64,000 nt of DNA from Bacteroidales bacterium. Its GTDB lineage: Bacteria; Bacteroidota; Bacteroidia; Bacteroidales; VadinHA17. Positions 55,196 to 63,146 of the stretch are shown here, one piece after another. The position numbers and the translations under genes are program-made. Location of the stretch: positions 68,536-132,535 of the forward strand of contig PLNT01000009.1 of the NCBI GenBank assembly GCA_003141895.1, in the 5' to 3' direction. Under the pieces are notes generated by a model. The model did no database searches, had not been told where the DNA came from, and saw only the letters and a program-made list of their open reading frames with translations. Every line of letters begins with the position of its first letter. Within the stretch, counting starts at the first letter, position 1.

Positions 55196-55915
55196 CTAGT
55201 TAAGATTCCTTTCCTTTTTAATTTTATTATATGCCTCGTTAACCCTTGAGAATTTCTCATCAGCTGATTTTCTAATGTCATCACCCAGGTGATTTACCTT
55301 ATCAGGGTGATATTTCACAGCCATTTTCCGGTATGCTTTTTTTACTTCCTCATCAGTTGCAGAACATTCTATCTCAAGTATTTTATAAGAAGAATCTGTT
55401 TCCGGAATAAACATATTCTTTATTGATAAAAAATCACTCGATCCGACTCCAAGACAGGAGGATATTTGTTCAATAATTTGAATTTCAGATGGATGTATTA
55501 CTGTGTCGGCCAGCGAAATATTAAATAGCAGATGCAGTAACTGCAAACGGGATGCGTAATCCATATTTCCTTTTATCTGCAGGCAAACATCTCTTACTGG
55601 AATATCCTGTTTAAGAATATCTTTAAGAGTTAGCAGTGCCTGCTTCGCGGATTGCTGGCCAAATTGCCTGATAAAGAATTGTTTAACATAGTCGAGTTCA
55701 GATCTGACAATTTTCCCATCGGCTTTCATAACTGCTGCAACAAGAACCAGAAGGCTCATGCCGAAATCACCCTGGCTGGTTCCTGGGGTATAAGTCGAGG
55801 TGTTAACTGTTGTGCTGTCTATCATTGAACCTACAAGAAAACCTAAAAGTCCTCCTATTGGCCCACCCATGGCAAATCCGAGTCCACCACCCAGCCATTT
55901 ACCAAATATTCCCAT
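55196..55915 (-). CDS. DjlA-like membrane-associated co-chaperone (TerB and DnaJ domains)
   Basis: A 239-residue protein with a glycine-rich N-terminal hydrophobic stretch ([20 protein letters not shown]), a TerB-like helical domain (about 48-150), and a C-terminal J domain with HPD at 203-205 ([11 protein letters not shown]). This is the order of DjlA, a membrane-linked activator of DnaK. It follows coaE by one base and may be cotranslated. Confidence 0.88.
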   Translation of the reverse strand: MGIFGKWLGGGLGFAMGGPIGGLLGFLVGSMIDSTTVNTSTYTPGTSQGDFGMSLLVLVAAVMKADGKIVRSELDYVKQFFIRQFGQQSAKQALLTLKDILKQDIPVRDVCLQIKGNMDYASRLQLLHLLFNISLADTVIHPSEIQIIEQISSCLGVGSSDFLSIKNMFIPETDSSYKILEIECSATDEEVKKAYRKMAVKYHPDKVNHLGDDIRKSADEKFSRVNEAYNKIKKERNLN

Positions 55916-55916
55916 T

Positions 55917-56519
55917 TCAGTTTTTAATAAAGTTTAAAATATCGTTATGTATGGTGAGAATTGCAGGGATTATCATCTCGTTTTCTGAATTATAAATTAT
56001 ATAATACGAGTTTTTTGCCCTTGCCTCATCATCCATCTGGTTCCTCATACGCTGGGTAATCTGTTTTGTTGAGAGTTTATTTCTGAGAATAACCCTGTGT
56101 ATTCTTTCATCTTCCGGGGCGATAATGGTTGCTATCCTGTCTACAATTTCTGAGGCTCCGCTTTCAAATAATATTGCAGCCTCCATAATCACATACGGAG
56201 CAGTTTGTTCAGGTACCCAACTTCTGAAATGTTCAAATACTACAGGATGTACCAGTGAGTTTACCTTGTTAAGCAGTGAATTATCATTAAAAATAATTTT
56301 GGCTAAAGTCATGCGATCAAGTTTCCCACTCAAATAAAGATCCCTTCCTGCTATAGAATTGATTCCTTTGATGATTTCCTTATCACTCTCCATTATTTCC
56401 TGAGCAACCCGGTCAGCAGAAAAAACAGGAATCTGAAGAACTTCAAAAACCCTGCAAACAGAAGTTTTCCCGCTGCCGATCCCTCCTGTGATGCCTAACT
56501 TGAATTTTTCGCTTATCAT
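55917..56519 (-). CDS. coaE: Dephospho-CoA kinase
   Basis: Last step of coenzyme A synthesis, phosphorylating the 3'-hydroxyl of dephospho-CoA. The 200 residues have the P-loop GGIGSGKT (12-19), a [10 protein letters not shown] segment, [10 protein letters not shown], and the [20 protein letters not shown] lid region, all typical. It lies between the YbbR-like and DjlA-like genes in a tight minus-strand cluster. Confidence 0.94.
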   Translation of the reverse strand: MISEKFKLGITGGIGSGKTSVCRVFEVLQIPVFSADRVAQEIMESDKEIIKGINSIAGRDLYLSGKLDRMTLAKIIFNDNSLLNKVNSLVHPVVFEHFRSWVPEQTAPYVIMEAAILFESGASEIVDRIATIIAPEDERIHRVILRNKLSTKQITQRMRNQMDDEARAKNSYYIIYNSENEMIIPAILTIHNDILNFIKN

Positions 56520-56541
56520 TTAAGTATATCCTCATAAATGA

Positions 56542-57054
56542 TCAATTCGATTTTACGCTTTCATGCTTGCATTCAGATACAAATGATGTTTTTGTAGCTT
56601 TAACAAGAGTGAAAAACAGCGTATCGGGTTTTATTGAAGTAATTTCGCATCCCGATCTCATTTGTATATTCAGGCTTTTTGAGAGACCTGATGTAATAAT
56701 ATAATAATCGAGAGACTTATCATCCGGAGATCTTCTATAATTGACTTTAGAAATATCGATGATAAGGGGAGCCTTGTTTCCTGAGATTTTAAGCTTCAAG
56801 ATAGAATAACCCGGACCTTTCAGAAACAGATTCAGTTCGGATGGTTGTTCTTTATTGATGGCTCTTTCCCTTGGAAGGTTGGTGAACTTCACATGGTATT
56901 TTATACCGGCTTCCATCTCTTTGCCAAGGGAATTAAGATACCAGAAAACGAAAGAGAGCAAAAGGAAGAAAGCATAAACAGCAATATCTTTCCTGATCAC
57001 TCTTACTCCTTTCCTTTTAAGGTTTTCCGGCCGTGTTACATCGTCCCCTTTCAC
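56542..57054 (-). CDS. Short YbbR-like membrane protein
   Basis: A 170-residue protein with one N-terminal membrane helix (IAVYAFFLLLSFVFWYLNSL, about 24-43) and roughly one YbbR-type repeat (VKFTNLPRERAINKEQPSEL, LNLFLKGPGYSILKL). Position between yajC and coaE matches YbbR-domain genes of this phylum, which are usually about 320 residues with several repeats; this one is about half that. The start is GTG at 57054. No remnant of the missing repeats follows, as coaE begins 22 bases later. Confidence 0.65.
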   Translation of the reverse strand: MKGDDVTRPENLKRKGVRVIRKDIAVYAFFLLLSFVFWYLNSLGKEMEAGIKYHVKFTNLPRERAINKEQPSELNLFLKGPGYSILKLKISGNKAPLIIDISKVNYRRSPDDKSLDYYIITSGLSKSLNIQMRSGCEITSIKPDTLFFTLVKATKTSFVSECKHESVKSN

Positions 57055-57073
57055 AAAGGATTATTGTAAAGAA

Positions 57074-57397
57074 TTATTCGTCAACAGAAGGATCCTTCAG
57101 AAGGGCGTTCTTATCAATTTTAAGTTTAATATCCCCGCCTACATCAACAGTTACATAATTATCCTTCACTTCATATACCCTGCCGTATATTCCACCTGTA
57201 GTGATAACTTTATCACCTCTTTTCAGGGAACTCCTGTAATTAGTCATTTCTTTTTGTTTCTTCATTTGCGGTCTGATCATGAAGAAATAAAAAACAACAA
57301 AAACAAGGATCAGAGGAAGGAATGTAATAAGAGGATTGCTCTGTCCGGTTGCTCCTCCTGGCTGACCCATCAAATACAAAAAAGCAAAATTGGTCAT
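57074..57397 (-). CDS. yajC: Preprotein translocase subunit YajC
   Basis: A 107-residue inner-membrane protein of the SecDF-YajC complex. It has one membrane helix (LITFLPLILVFVVFYFFMIR), then the family signature RPQMKKQKEM and a beta-rich cytoplasmic tail (GDKVITTGGIYGRVYEVKDN). Lies 22 bases after the DUF1573 lipoprotein and 20 before the YbbR-like gene. Confidence 0.95.
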   Translation of the reverse strand: MTNFAFLYLMGQPGGATGQSNPLITFLPLILVFVVFYFFMIRPQMKKQKEMTNYRSSLKRGDKVITTGGIYGRVYEVKDNYVTVDVGGDIKLKIDKNALLKDPSVDE

Positions 57398-57418
57398 TTT
57401 CTAAAATATTAATTATTA

Positions 57419-57850
57419 TTATTTATCAGATGTTGTTACTTCAGCGGTAATCTTTAATAATACAACAGGTATTTTGGCGTTTGATTTTACTGCAATGGTT
57501 TTTGTCTGCATGCCATCTCGTCCGGAAGTGTCAAAAACAACTTCCAGATTTCCATTGCCACCAGGAGGGATCGGCTTTGTGTCATATTTGGGTACTGTAC
57601 AACCGCAAGTGGTTGTAGCAGAAGAGATGACGAGGTCCCCGGTTCCTTTATTGTCAAATATGAAGGTATAGCTTAATTTTTCGCCTTCTGAAACTTTCCC
57701 GAAATCGTGCTGATATTCCCTGAAACTTATTTCACTGTTTCCTGTCGTAACTTTTGAAGCAGAATTAGCACTGGTATTTCCTGTTCCAGAACCGCAATGG
57801 GATGCTGAAAAGGCTAAAAAAATCAAGGATACAATGGTAATCTTCCTCAT
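57419..57850 (-). CDS. DUF1573 lipoprotein
   Basis: A 143-residue lipoprotein from ATG 57850; the frame also opens at 57880 inside the end of nusB. The signal MRKITIVSLIFLAFSASHCG has a Cys in a lipobox-like SHC context. The mature part is the immunoglobulin-like DUF1573 fold: SFREYQHDFGKVSEGEKLSYTF, a SSATTTCGC motif and TAEVTTSDK end. Very common in Bacteroidota, function unknown. Part of the nusB-yajC operon. Confidence 0.88.
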   Translation of the reverse strand: MRKITIVSLIFLAFSASHCGSGTGNTSANSASKVTTGNSEISFREYQHDFGKVSEGEKLSYTFIFDNKGTGDLVISSATTTCGCTVPKYDTKPIPPGGNGNLEVVFDTSGRDGMQTKTIAVKSNAKIPVVLLKITAEVTTSDK

Positions 57851-57869
57851 GATAACTAATTTGAATTCA

Positions 57870-58835
57870 TTAACTTTCATCAGTTAATGCTTCTCCTACA
57901 AGTCCTCTGCCGAATTTATTAAAGAGTCCTTCATCGCGGATTTCCTTTACTATATTATCGAGAATTCCGTTGACAAATGTACTGCTTTTTGAGGTACAAT
58001 AATATTTGGCAATTTCAATGTATTCATTTAGCGTAACTTTAACGGGTATTTCCGGGAATTCCAGTATCTCAGTTATTGCCAGTTGCATCACAAGTATATC
58101 CATGAGAGCAATTCTATCGACTTCCCAGTTTGTTGTATTTTTATCAATGAGTTCAGAGCATTTCTTTGAATGAACAATTGCTTTTCTGAACAATATCTTG
58201 ACAAACTCCTCATCTTCAGCATTTTTGAATAAAGGCATCAATGAAGTTTTTTCACCTGAATCAGTTTTGAATTTCTTCAACGTTTTCTCAACCATTGATG
58301 ATATGTACTCCATATCATCGTTCCAGTAAATACTTTGCTCCTCGAGGTTTGACTGCAGATCTTCTGAATTTGAAAACAATTCTGTGATAAGCCTGATTAT
58401 GAACTTTTTGTCTGACAGGTAATTATTATTCTCTGAATTCATGTACTCTTCATATACTTCCCATACGATCATTTTATTATACAGGAGACGTGGGATATGT
58501 GAGTTATTCACCCATGAAAGCTTTTTAGATGAGATATAGTTTTTAAACTCGAGATTTTTTCTCAGCTGACAGATTAACTGATTGTCTATGAATCTTTTTC
58601 TCGGATTCAGATCTTCATGGGATGGTATTCGCTTCTGAAGGGCCTGATCGATTTTCTCTGTTGCTATATCTGCAACATCAAGTACAAGGAGCAACAGGAA
58701 ATGATAAAGATCGTAACTCTTACCAATGCTGAACATCAATTCTGTCTCGGCCTGGACCAGATTTTCATCCTCCCGGCGGTTAAAAGCATAAAGAGCCATT
58801 AAAGCTTTTATACGTAATAATCTTCTGCTTATCAT
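57870..58835 (-). CDS. nusB: Transcription antitermination factor NusB (extended form)
   Basis: Works with NusE at boxA in rRNA transcription. The 321 residues are about twice the E. coli length, with an N-terminal extension typical of Bacteroidota (1-170) and the standard NusB fold at the C terminus (KKFKTDSG..., then WEVDRIALMDILVMQLAITEIL and EIAKYYCTSKSSTFVNGILD). First gene of a minus-strand operon and preceded by a clear promoter at 58861-58890. Confidence 0.92.
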   Translation of the reverse strand: MISRRLLRIKALMALYAFNRREDENLVQAETELMFSIGKSYDLYHFLLLLVLDVADIATEKIDQALQKRIPSHEDLNPRKRFIDNQLICQLRKNLEFKNYISSKKLSWVNNSHIPRLLYNKMIVWEVYEEYMNSENNNYLSDKKFIIRLITELFSNSEDLQSNLEEQSIYWNDDMEYISSMVEKTLKKFKTDSGEKTSLMPLFKNAEDEEFVKILFRKAIVHSKKCSELIDKNTTNWEVDRIALMDILVMQLAITEILEFPEIPVKVTLNEYIEIAKYYCTSKSSTFVNGILDNIVKEIRDEGLFNKFGRGLVGEALTDES

Positions 58836-58860
58836 CTATAAAGAACCTCAAATTTCGCTG

Positions 58861-58890
58861 CAAAAATACTCTTTTTCCCTTAGCCTCAAA
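58861..58890 (-). promoter_or_regulatory. Promoter of the nusB operon
   Basis: On the minus strand, TATTTTTG (58861-58868) with TTTG 18 bases upstream (58887-58890). Both boxes fit the Bacteroidota consensus and the start codon is 26 bases downstream. Confidence 0.65.
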
Positions 58891-58928
58891 ACAACTACGC
58901 AAAATTAAGAACAAAAAGTCTCACTGGT

Positions 58929-58958
58929 TTTGATTTGATAAAATAATTGTTACATTTG
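58929..58958 (+). promoter_or_regulatory. Promoter of the DUF3276 gene
   Basis: TTTG (58929-58932), an 18-base spacer and TACATTTG (58951-58958), 40 bases before the ATG at 58998. It is back to back with the nusB promoter. Confidence 0.65.
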
Positions 58959-58997
58959 ACAATACAAAACAAAACCCTAACACTAACTGACTTAGAA

Positions 58998-59399
58998 ATG
59001 GAAGAAGAAGCCGGAATACAGGAAGTCATTAACGTGCATGATGATAAAATCATTAAGGAAGAAATTTTCACCAAAGTTGTGCGTGCCGGAAAGAGAACTT
59101 ACTTTTTTGATGTTAAAGCCACAAGGAAAGATGATTATTATCTAACCATTACCGAAAGCAAGAAACGTTTAGGAAAAGAAGGGAAAGTATTTTATGAAAA
59201 ACATAAGATTTTCCTTTATAAAGAAGATTTTGAAAAATTTTCTGAAGGATTAAAAGATGCTGTTACATATATCAGTAATGGGAAAGATGCATCAGGTACC
59301 ACAGAACCAGCTTCTTTTGCCGAACCCCATGAAGAAAAAAGCACGATCACTACTGAGGAATTCACAAATGTTGAATTTGAGGATCTCGGTAAGAAATAA
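58998..59399 (+). CDS. DUF3276 (PUR-alpha-like) nucleic-acid-binding protein
   Basis: A 133-residue protein from ATG 58998, of the PUR-alpha/beta/gamma-like DUF3276 family. The single PUR repeat reads KVVRAGKRTYFFDVKATRKD, DDYYLTITESKK, and the helix KEDFEKFSEGLKDAV; the C-terminal tail is acidic and threonine-rich. Related Borrelia PUR-domain protein binds nucleic acid. Its job here is unknown. It precedes the DUF456 gene by 38 bases. Confidence 0.9.
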   Translation: MEEEAGIQEVINVHDDKIIKEEIFTKVVRAGKRTYFFDVKATRKDDYYLTITESKKRLGKEGKVFYEKHKIFLYKEDFEKFSEGLKDAVTYISNGKDASGTTEPASFAEPHEEKSTITTEEFTNVEFEDLGKK

Positions 59400-59437
59400 A
59401 AGCTTTCTTTATATTTCACTCGCAGAAGATAATCTAA

Positions 59438-59917
59438 ATGTCTGATTATATACTCCTTATTCTGGGGATCATCTTTATGATCATAGGAATAATCGGCTGT
59501 CTGGTCCCTGTTCTTCCCGGACCTCCATTTAGTTTTTTAGGATTAATATTTCTTCACCTTACAAGGTTCGCTCATTTTACGACTCCATTCCTGATTACAC
59601 TTGGATCTCTTGCCGTAATAGTTACAGTTCTGGATTATGTCTTTCCTGTTTGGTGGACAAAGAGATTCGGAGGTTCAAAGTATGGAACAAGAGGCGCTAC
59701 AATCGGATTGATAATAGGTTTTTTTATCGGACCCCTGGGAATTATTATTGGACCTTTGATGGGTGCCTTTGTCGGAGAAATGATTTTCAAGGATGATATC
59801 AATTATGCTTTTAAAGCCGGATTCGGAAGTCTTCTTGGATTCCTTACAGGTATCGGTCTCAAGCTTGCAGCATCGTTTGTGATGACGTTCTATTTTGTGA
59901 AGGAACTTATTAAGTAA
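59438..59917 (+). CDS. DUF456 membrane protein
   Basis: A 159-residue integral membrane protein with about four or five glycine-rich helices (LLILGIIFMIIGIIGCLVPV, LIIGFFIGPLGIIIGPLMGA) and the family start CLVPVLPGPPFSFLGL. Function is unknown. Probably cotranscribed with the DUF3276 gene. It ends before a convergent argF. Confidence 0.88.
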   Translation: MSDYILLILGIIFMIIGIIGCLVPVLPGPPFSFLGLIFLHLTRFAHFTTPFLITLGSLAVIVTVLDYVFPVWWTKRFGGSKYGTRGATIGLIIGFFIGPLGIIIGPLMGAFVGEMIFKDDINYAFKAGFGSLLGFLTGIGLKLAASFVMTFYFVKELIK

Positions 59918-59934
59918 AAACTTCTTACCCTTTT

Positions 59935-59996
59935 CTTAACCCTTCCCAACCCTTTCCTTAAACAATAAGGGAAGGGGGATGGGGGAAAGGGTTAAG
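59935..59996. terminator. Inverted repeat between convergent DUF456 and argF genes
   Basis: Arms CTTAACCCTTCCC (59935-59947) and GGGGGAAAGGGTTAAG (59981-59996) pair over 13 bp with one bulged base. Internal C-rich and G-rich parts can pair further. Likely a bidirectional terminator; its composition resembles the dispersed family 1 repeats and it ends near GATGAGG. Confidence 0.5.
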
Positions 59997-60017
59997 AATA
60001 GGCAGAGGGATGAGGTT

Positions 60018-61019
60018 TTACATTCCGAGTGTCGCAACCATAACTGCCTTAATAGTATGCAGCCGGTTTTCAGCTTCATCGAAAACTATTGAATGTTTTG
60101 ATTCAAAGACATCTTCAGTAACTTCCATTCCATCGAGACCGAATTTTTTAAAAATGTCCTCTCCCACTTTGGTTTCCCGGTTATGAAAAGCCGGCAGGCA
60201 ATGTAGAAATTTAACCGAGGGATTTCCGGTTTTTTCCAAAACTTTCATATTTATCTGGAAGGGCATCAGGAGCCTAATTCTCTCTTCCCATACTGAATCA
60301 GGTTCTCCCATTGAAACCCAGACATCAGTATAAAGAAAATCTGCACCTTTGACTGCCTTCTCAACGTTCTCGGTAATTGTGATCTTTGCACCAGTTTCTT
60401 TTGCTATCTCCTGGCATTTTGCAACCAGCTCAGCAGATGGCTGATATGATAACGGAGCCGCAATTCTGAAGTCAATTCCCATTTTAGCAGAACCAACCAT
60501 GAGTGAATTGCCCATATTATATCTGGCATCACCAAGGTAGCAGAAAACCATCTTATTAAGAGGTTTTTTGGAATGTTCTCTCATAGTAAGAAAATCGGCA
60601 AGAATCTGTGTCGGGTGAAATTCATTTGTTAATCCGTTCCATACCGGTACTCCTGCAAACTTAGCCAGTTCCTCAACAATAACCTGACCAAAACCCCGAT
60701 ACTCAATTCCATCGAACATTGTACCAAGGACCCGGGCTGTATCTTTCATAGATTCTTTCTGACCGATTTGAGAACCTGTAGGCCCCAGATAAGTTACAAA
60801 TGCTCCCTGATCGTAAGCAGCCACCTCAAATGCACACCTCGTCCTTGTCGATGCCTTCTCAAAAATGAGTGCGATATTTTTCCCTTTGAGGTATTGTTTT
60901 TCGATACCGGCACGCTTAGCCTCTTTTAGCTTTGCAGAAAGATCGAGAAGATAAGCAATCTCTTCTGGTGTGAAATCAAGCAATTTCAGAAAATGACGGT
61001 TGTGTAGGTTTATAGACAT
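60018..61019 (-). CDS. argF: Ornithine carbamoyltransferase
   Basis: Makes citrulline from ornithine and carbamoyl phosphate, or runs in reverse in fermentation. The 333 residues have the carbamoyl-phosphate motif STRTR at 57-61, [20 protein letters not shown] with the Gln/Lys loop, and the ornithine/HCLP motif ([10 protein letters not shown]). It adjoins carbamate kinase on the same strand, 106 bases downstream of it, as in arginine deiminase pathway clusters; in that setting it would be named arcB. No arginine deiminase is in the window. Confidence 0.94.
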   Translation of the reverse strand: MSINLHNRHFLKLLDFTPEEIAYLLDLSAKLKEAKRAGIEKQYLKGKNIALIFEKASTRTRCAFEVAAYDQGAFVTYLGPTGSQIGQKESMKDTARVLGTMFDGIEYRGFGQVIVEELAKFAGVPVWNGLTNEFHPTQILADFLTMREHSKKPLNKMVFCYLGDARYNMGNSLMVGSAKMGIDFRIAAPLSYQPSAELVAKCQEIAKETGAKITITENVEKAVKGADFLYTDVWVSMGEPDSVWEERIRLLMPFQINMKVLEKTGNPSVKFLHCLPAFHNRETKVGEDIFKKFGLDGMEVTEDVFESKHSIVFDEAENRLHTIKAVMVATLGM

Positions 61020-61074
61020 AACTTAGAAATTTGGTTGGGTAAAAATAGAAAAAAAATTGGTACTGGGTGCTAGG

Positions 61075-61124
61075 TACTGGGTACTGGATGCTGGTGCTGT
61101 TGACCTAGCAACCAGTACCCAGTA
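61075..61124. repeat. Inverted and direct repeats between arcC and argF
   Basis: TACTGGGTACTGG (61075-61087) and CCAGTACCCAGTA (61112-61124) form a perfect 13-bp stem. Additional copies of TACTGGGTGC/GGATGCTGG precede it, so it is partly tandem. It lies directly beyond the arcC stop codon and could act as a terminator or RNA stabiliser between the two genes. Confidence 0.6.
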
Positions 61125-61125
61125 A

Positions 61126-62094
61126 CTATCTTCTGTCATCCTCATACTCCATAGTTATCTTGGATCCATATTTCTTATCTGCCAGCTTAAAAGCTTCAGT
61201 AATTACGCTTTTTTTGCCGCCCTGTTTAATAAAATTGAGGCAGGCCTCTATTTTTGGTGCCATGCTTCCCTTTGCAAACTGGCCTTCATTAAGATATTTC
61301 AAAGTATCTGCATAGTTAAGAAACTCCTTTATCTCCTGGTCAGGTTTATTAAAATTAATATATATGTATGGAACATCTGTTAAGATATAGAATTCGTCGG
61401 CATGAATCTGTGCAGCAAGAAGCGATGAAGCCAGATCTTTGTCAATCACGGCTTCAGCGGGTCTGACATCTTTAATTTCGTCTATGTATACGGGAACCCC
61501 GCCTCCGCCCACTGCAATTACGATATTCCCTTTCCTGGCCAAATCACAGATAATTGATTCATTGATAACCCCGATTGGAACAGGAGAAGGGACAACTCTC
61601 CGAAAACCACTCTTTGATTTAATCTCTTCCTTAAATATCCATCCCTTTTTGGAAGTAAGGTCATATGCCTGTTCTTTTGTATAGATTTTCCCGACTCTTT
61701 TTTGGGGATCGGTAAATGCACTATCATTGATGTCAACAAGTACCTGAGTAATAATACAGATAACATTTTTTTTAATACCATGCTTGTTAAGAACATTTCT
61801 GAACATCCGTTCTATCATGTACCCAATTCCTCCCTGTGAATCAGCAACGCAAATATCTACTGGCATCTGTGCAATTCCATACAATTGTTCACCTGCGTCG
61901 TTTCTCATAAGAATGTTTCCGACCTGGGGACCATTTCCATGCGTTATAACAAGATCGTAACCTTCGTTAATTAAAAAAATAAGGTTCTCAAGTGTTTCAG
62001 TTGTATTCTGTTCCTGTTCATCAATCGTTCCTGTCTGATCGCCCCTCAACAGAGCATTACCACCAAGAGCAACAACAGCAAGTTTCTTTTCCAT
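61126..62094 (-). CDS. arcC: Carbamate kinase
   Basis: Converts carbamoyl phosphate and ADP to ATP, ammonia and CO2. The 322 residues start with the kinase motif VVALGGNALL and include LVITHGNGPQVGN, IVIAVGGGGVPVYID and GSMAPKIEACLNFI, typical of amino acid kinase-family carbamate kinases. With ArgF it gives ATP from citrulline. Promoter boxes lie 34 bases upstream. An intergenic inverted repeat separates it from argF. Confidence 0.94.
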   Translation of the reverse strand: MEKKLAVVALGGNALLRGDQTGTIDEQEQNTTETLENLIFLINEGYDLVITHGNGPQVGNILMRNDAGEQLYGIAQMPVDICVADSQGGIGYMIERMFRNVLNKHGIKKNVICIITQVLVDINDSAFTDPQKRVGKIYTKEQAYDLTSKKGWIFKEEIKSKSGFRRVVPSPVPIGVINESIICDLARKGNIVIAVGGGGVPVYIDEIKDVRPAEAVIDKDLASSLLAAQIHADEFYILTDVPYIYINFNKPDQEIKEFLNYADTLKYLNEGQFAKGSMAPKIEACLNFIKQGGKKSVITEAFKLADKKYGSKITMEYEDDRR

Positions 62095-62127
62095 ATTTAC
62101 ATATTCATAGTTTCATTCAAAAGATGA

Positions 62128-62156
62128 CAAAAATACAAAAATCAGAGGATTACAAA
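62128..62156 (-). promoter_or_regulatory. Promoter of arcC
   Basis: Minus-strand TATTTTTG (62128-62135) with TTTG 17 bases upstream (62153-62156), 34 bases before the ATG at 62094. The spacer is slightly shorter than the usual 18-21. Confidence 0.5.
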
Positions 62157-62290
62157 CCAGAATACCCGGAATGAAATCTCATCGGATTTTTTAGTGCCTG
62201 ACAGCCGTATTAATCTAACAAATAACACTATCTTGAATTGAAGTTAAAAAAAAATGCTACATTTACGAAATTCATACTAATATCAAATAA

Positions 62291-62977
62291 GTGAGATTCA
62301 GCTATGTATTGTTCATTGCGGTAATCTTAGCAATGACCGGATTCTCCTGTAAAGAAAAGGGAGGAAAATATATTAGTCAGGGGGAAATCCATTATAACAT
62401 AGATTATATAGGCAATTTCGGACCGATGCCAAAAGAGGTTCTGCCCAAAAACCTTATTGTATCATTTAAAAACGACAAAGTCCTCTTTGAAATGATCTCT
62501 TCCTTTGGAAATTCCGGTATACTTAATCTGTCTAATCCTGAAAAGGGAATTTTCGATACATATTTTAGCCTTTTCACATTAAAATATTATTATGAGGTTC
62601 AGCCCGGCGAACAATTTCCGGGATTTGAAGCAATGAAAGGTATGGTGATCAAAAAAACCAGCAAGACCTCTGTTATTTGTGGATTTAACTGCAAAAATGC
62701 TGAAGCTACACTTCCATCTTTTGGCAACAAAGTCTATGATATTTGGTATACCAATGAAATAAATGTTAAAAACTCCAATACAGCTACACCATTCAATCAG
62801 ATTGACGGTGTGCTCATGAATTTCTTCTTTTTCCTCGGACCGGCTGAACTTCATTTTGATGCAGAAACTGTATATAAAAAAGAGATCCCCGATGAAGTAT
62901 TTGAAAGACGAGATAAGTTCATGAGGGTATCGAGAGAGGAAATCGATAAATTTATTAATAAAATGATAAGCCTCTAA
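62291..62977 (+). CDS. Hypothetical lipoprotein
   Basis: A 228-residue protein starting with GTG at 62291. The signal VILAMTGFSC gives a lipobox Cys, so it is membrane anchored. The mature part is beta-rich (EIHYNIDYIGNFG, NLIVSFKNDKVLFEM, YDIWYTNEINVK) and resembles the DUF4412/GLPGLI kind of Bacteroidota periplasmic lipoproteins, but I am not sure of the family. A TACATTTA box lies 26 bases upstream. Confidence 0.65.
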   Translation: MRFSYVLFIAVILAMTGFSCKEKGGKYISQGEIHYNIDYIGNFGPMPKEVLPKNLIVSFKNDKVLFEMISSFGNSGILNLSNPEKGIFDTYFSLFTLKYYYEVQPGEQFPGFEAMKGMVIKKTSKTSVICGFNCKNAEATLPSFGNKVYDIWYTNEINVKNSNTATPFNQIDGVLMNFFFFLGPAELHFDAETVYKKEIPDEVFERRDKFMRVSREEIDKFINKMISL

Positions 62978-63049
62978 AGAGGTACGCGGTAAGTGGTATG
63001 CTGGACGCGGTTCCATCCTAATTATTTTGATGTAATGCCAAAAACATAA

Positions 63050-63074
63050 ACCCTATCCACATTTTGGATAAGGT
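63050..63074. promoter_or_regulatory. Inverted repeat overlapping the ftsK -33 box
   Basis: ACCCTATCCA (63050-63059) and TGGATAAGGT (63065-63074) pair at nine of ten positions around a 5-base loop. The right half covers the TTTG -33 box at 63063-63066, a location expected of an operator. Confidence 0.35.
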
Positions 63075-63092
63075 CCAAAATTATTACCTTTG
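63063..63092 (+). promoter_or_regulatory. Promoter of ftsK
   Basis: TTTG (63063-63066), an 18-base spacer and TACCTTTG (63085-63092), 54 bases before the ATG at 63147. Confidence 0.6.
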
Positions 63093-63146
63093 GATGGCGT
63101 TTAAAAATGGATTGATCGTTCTGAAAAACTTTACTATATCTATATA

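Noticed and set aside
62579-63016. 145-codon minus-strand frame
   Set aside because: Antisense to the lipoprotein gene with a normal signal peptide; no start signal or family similarity.
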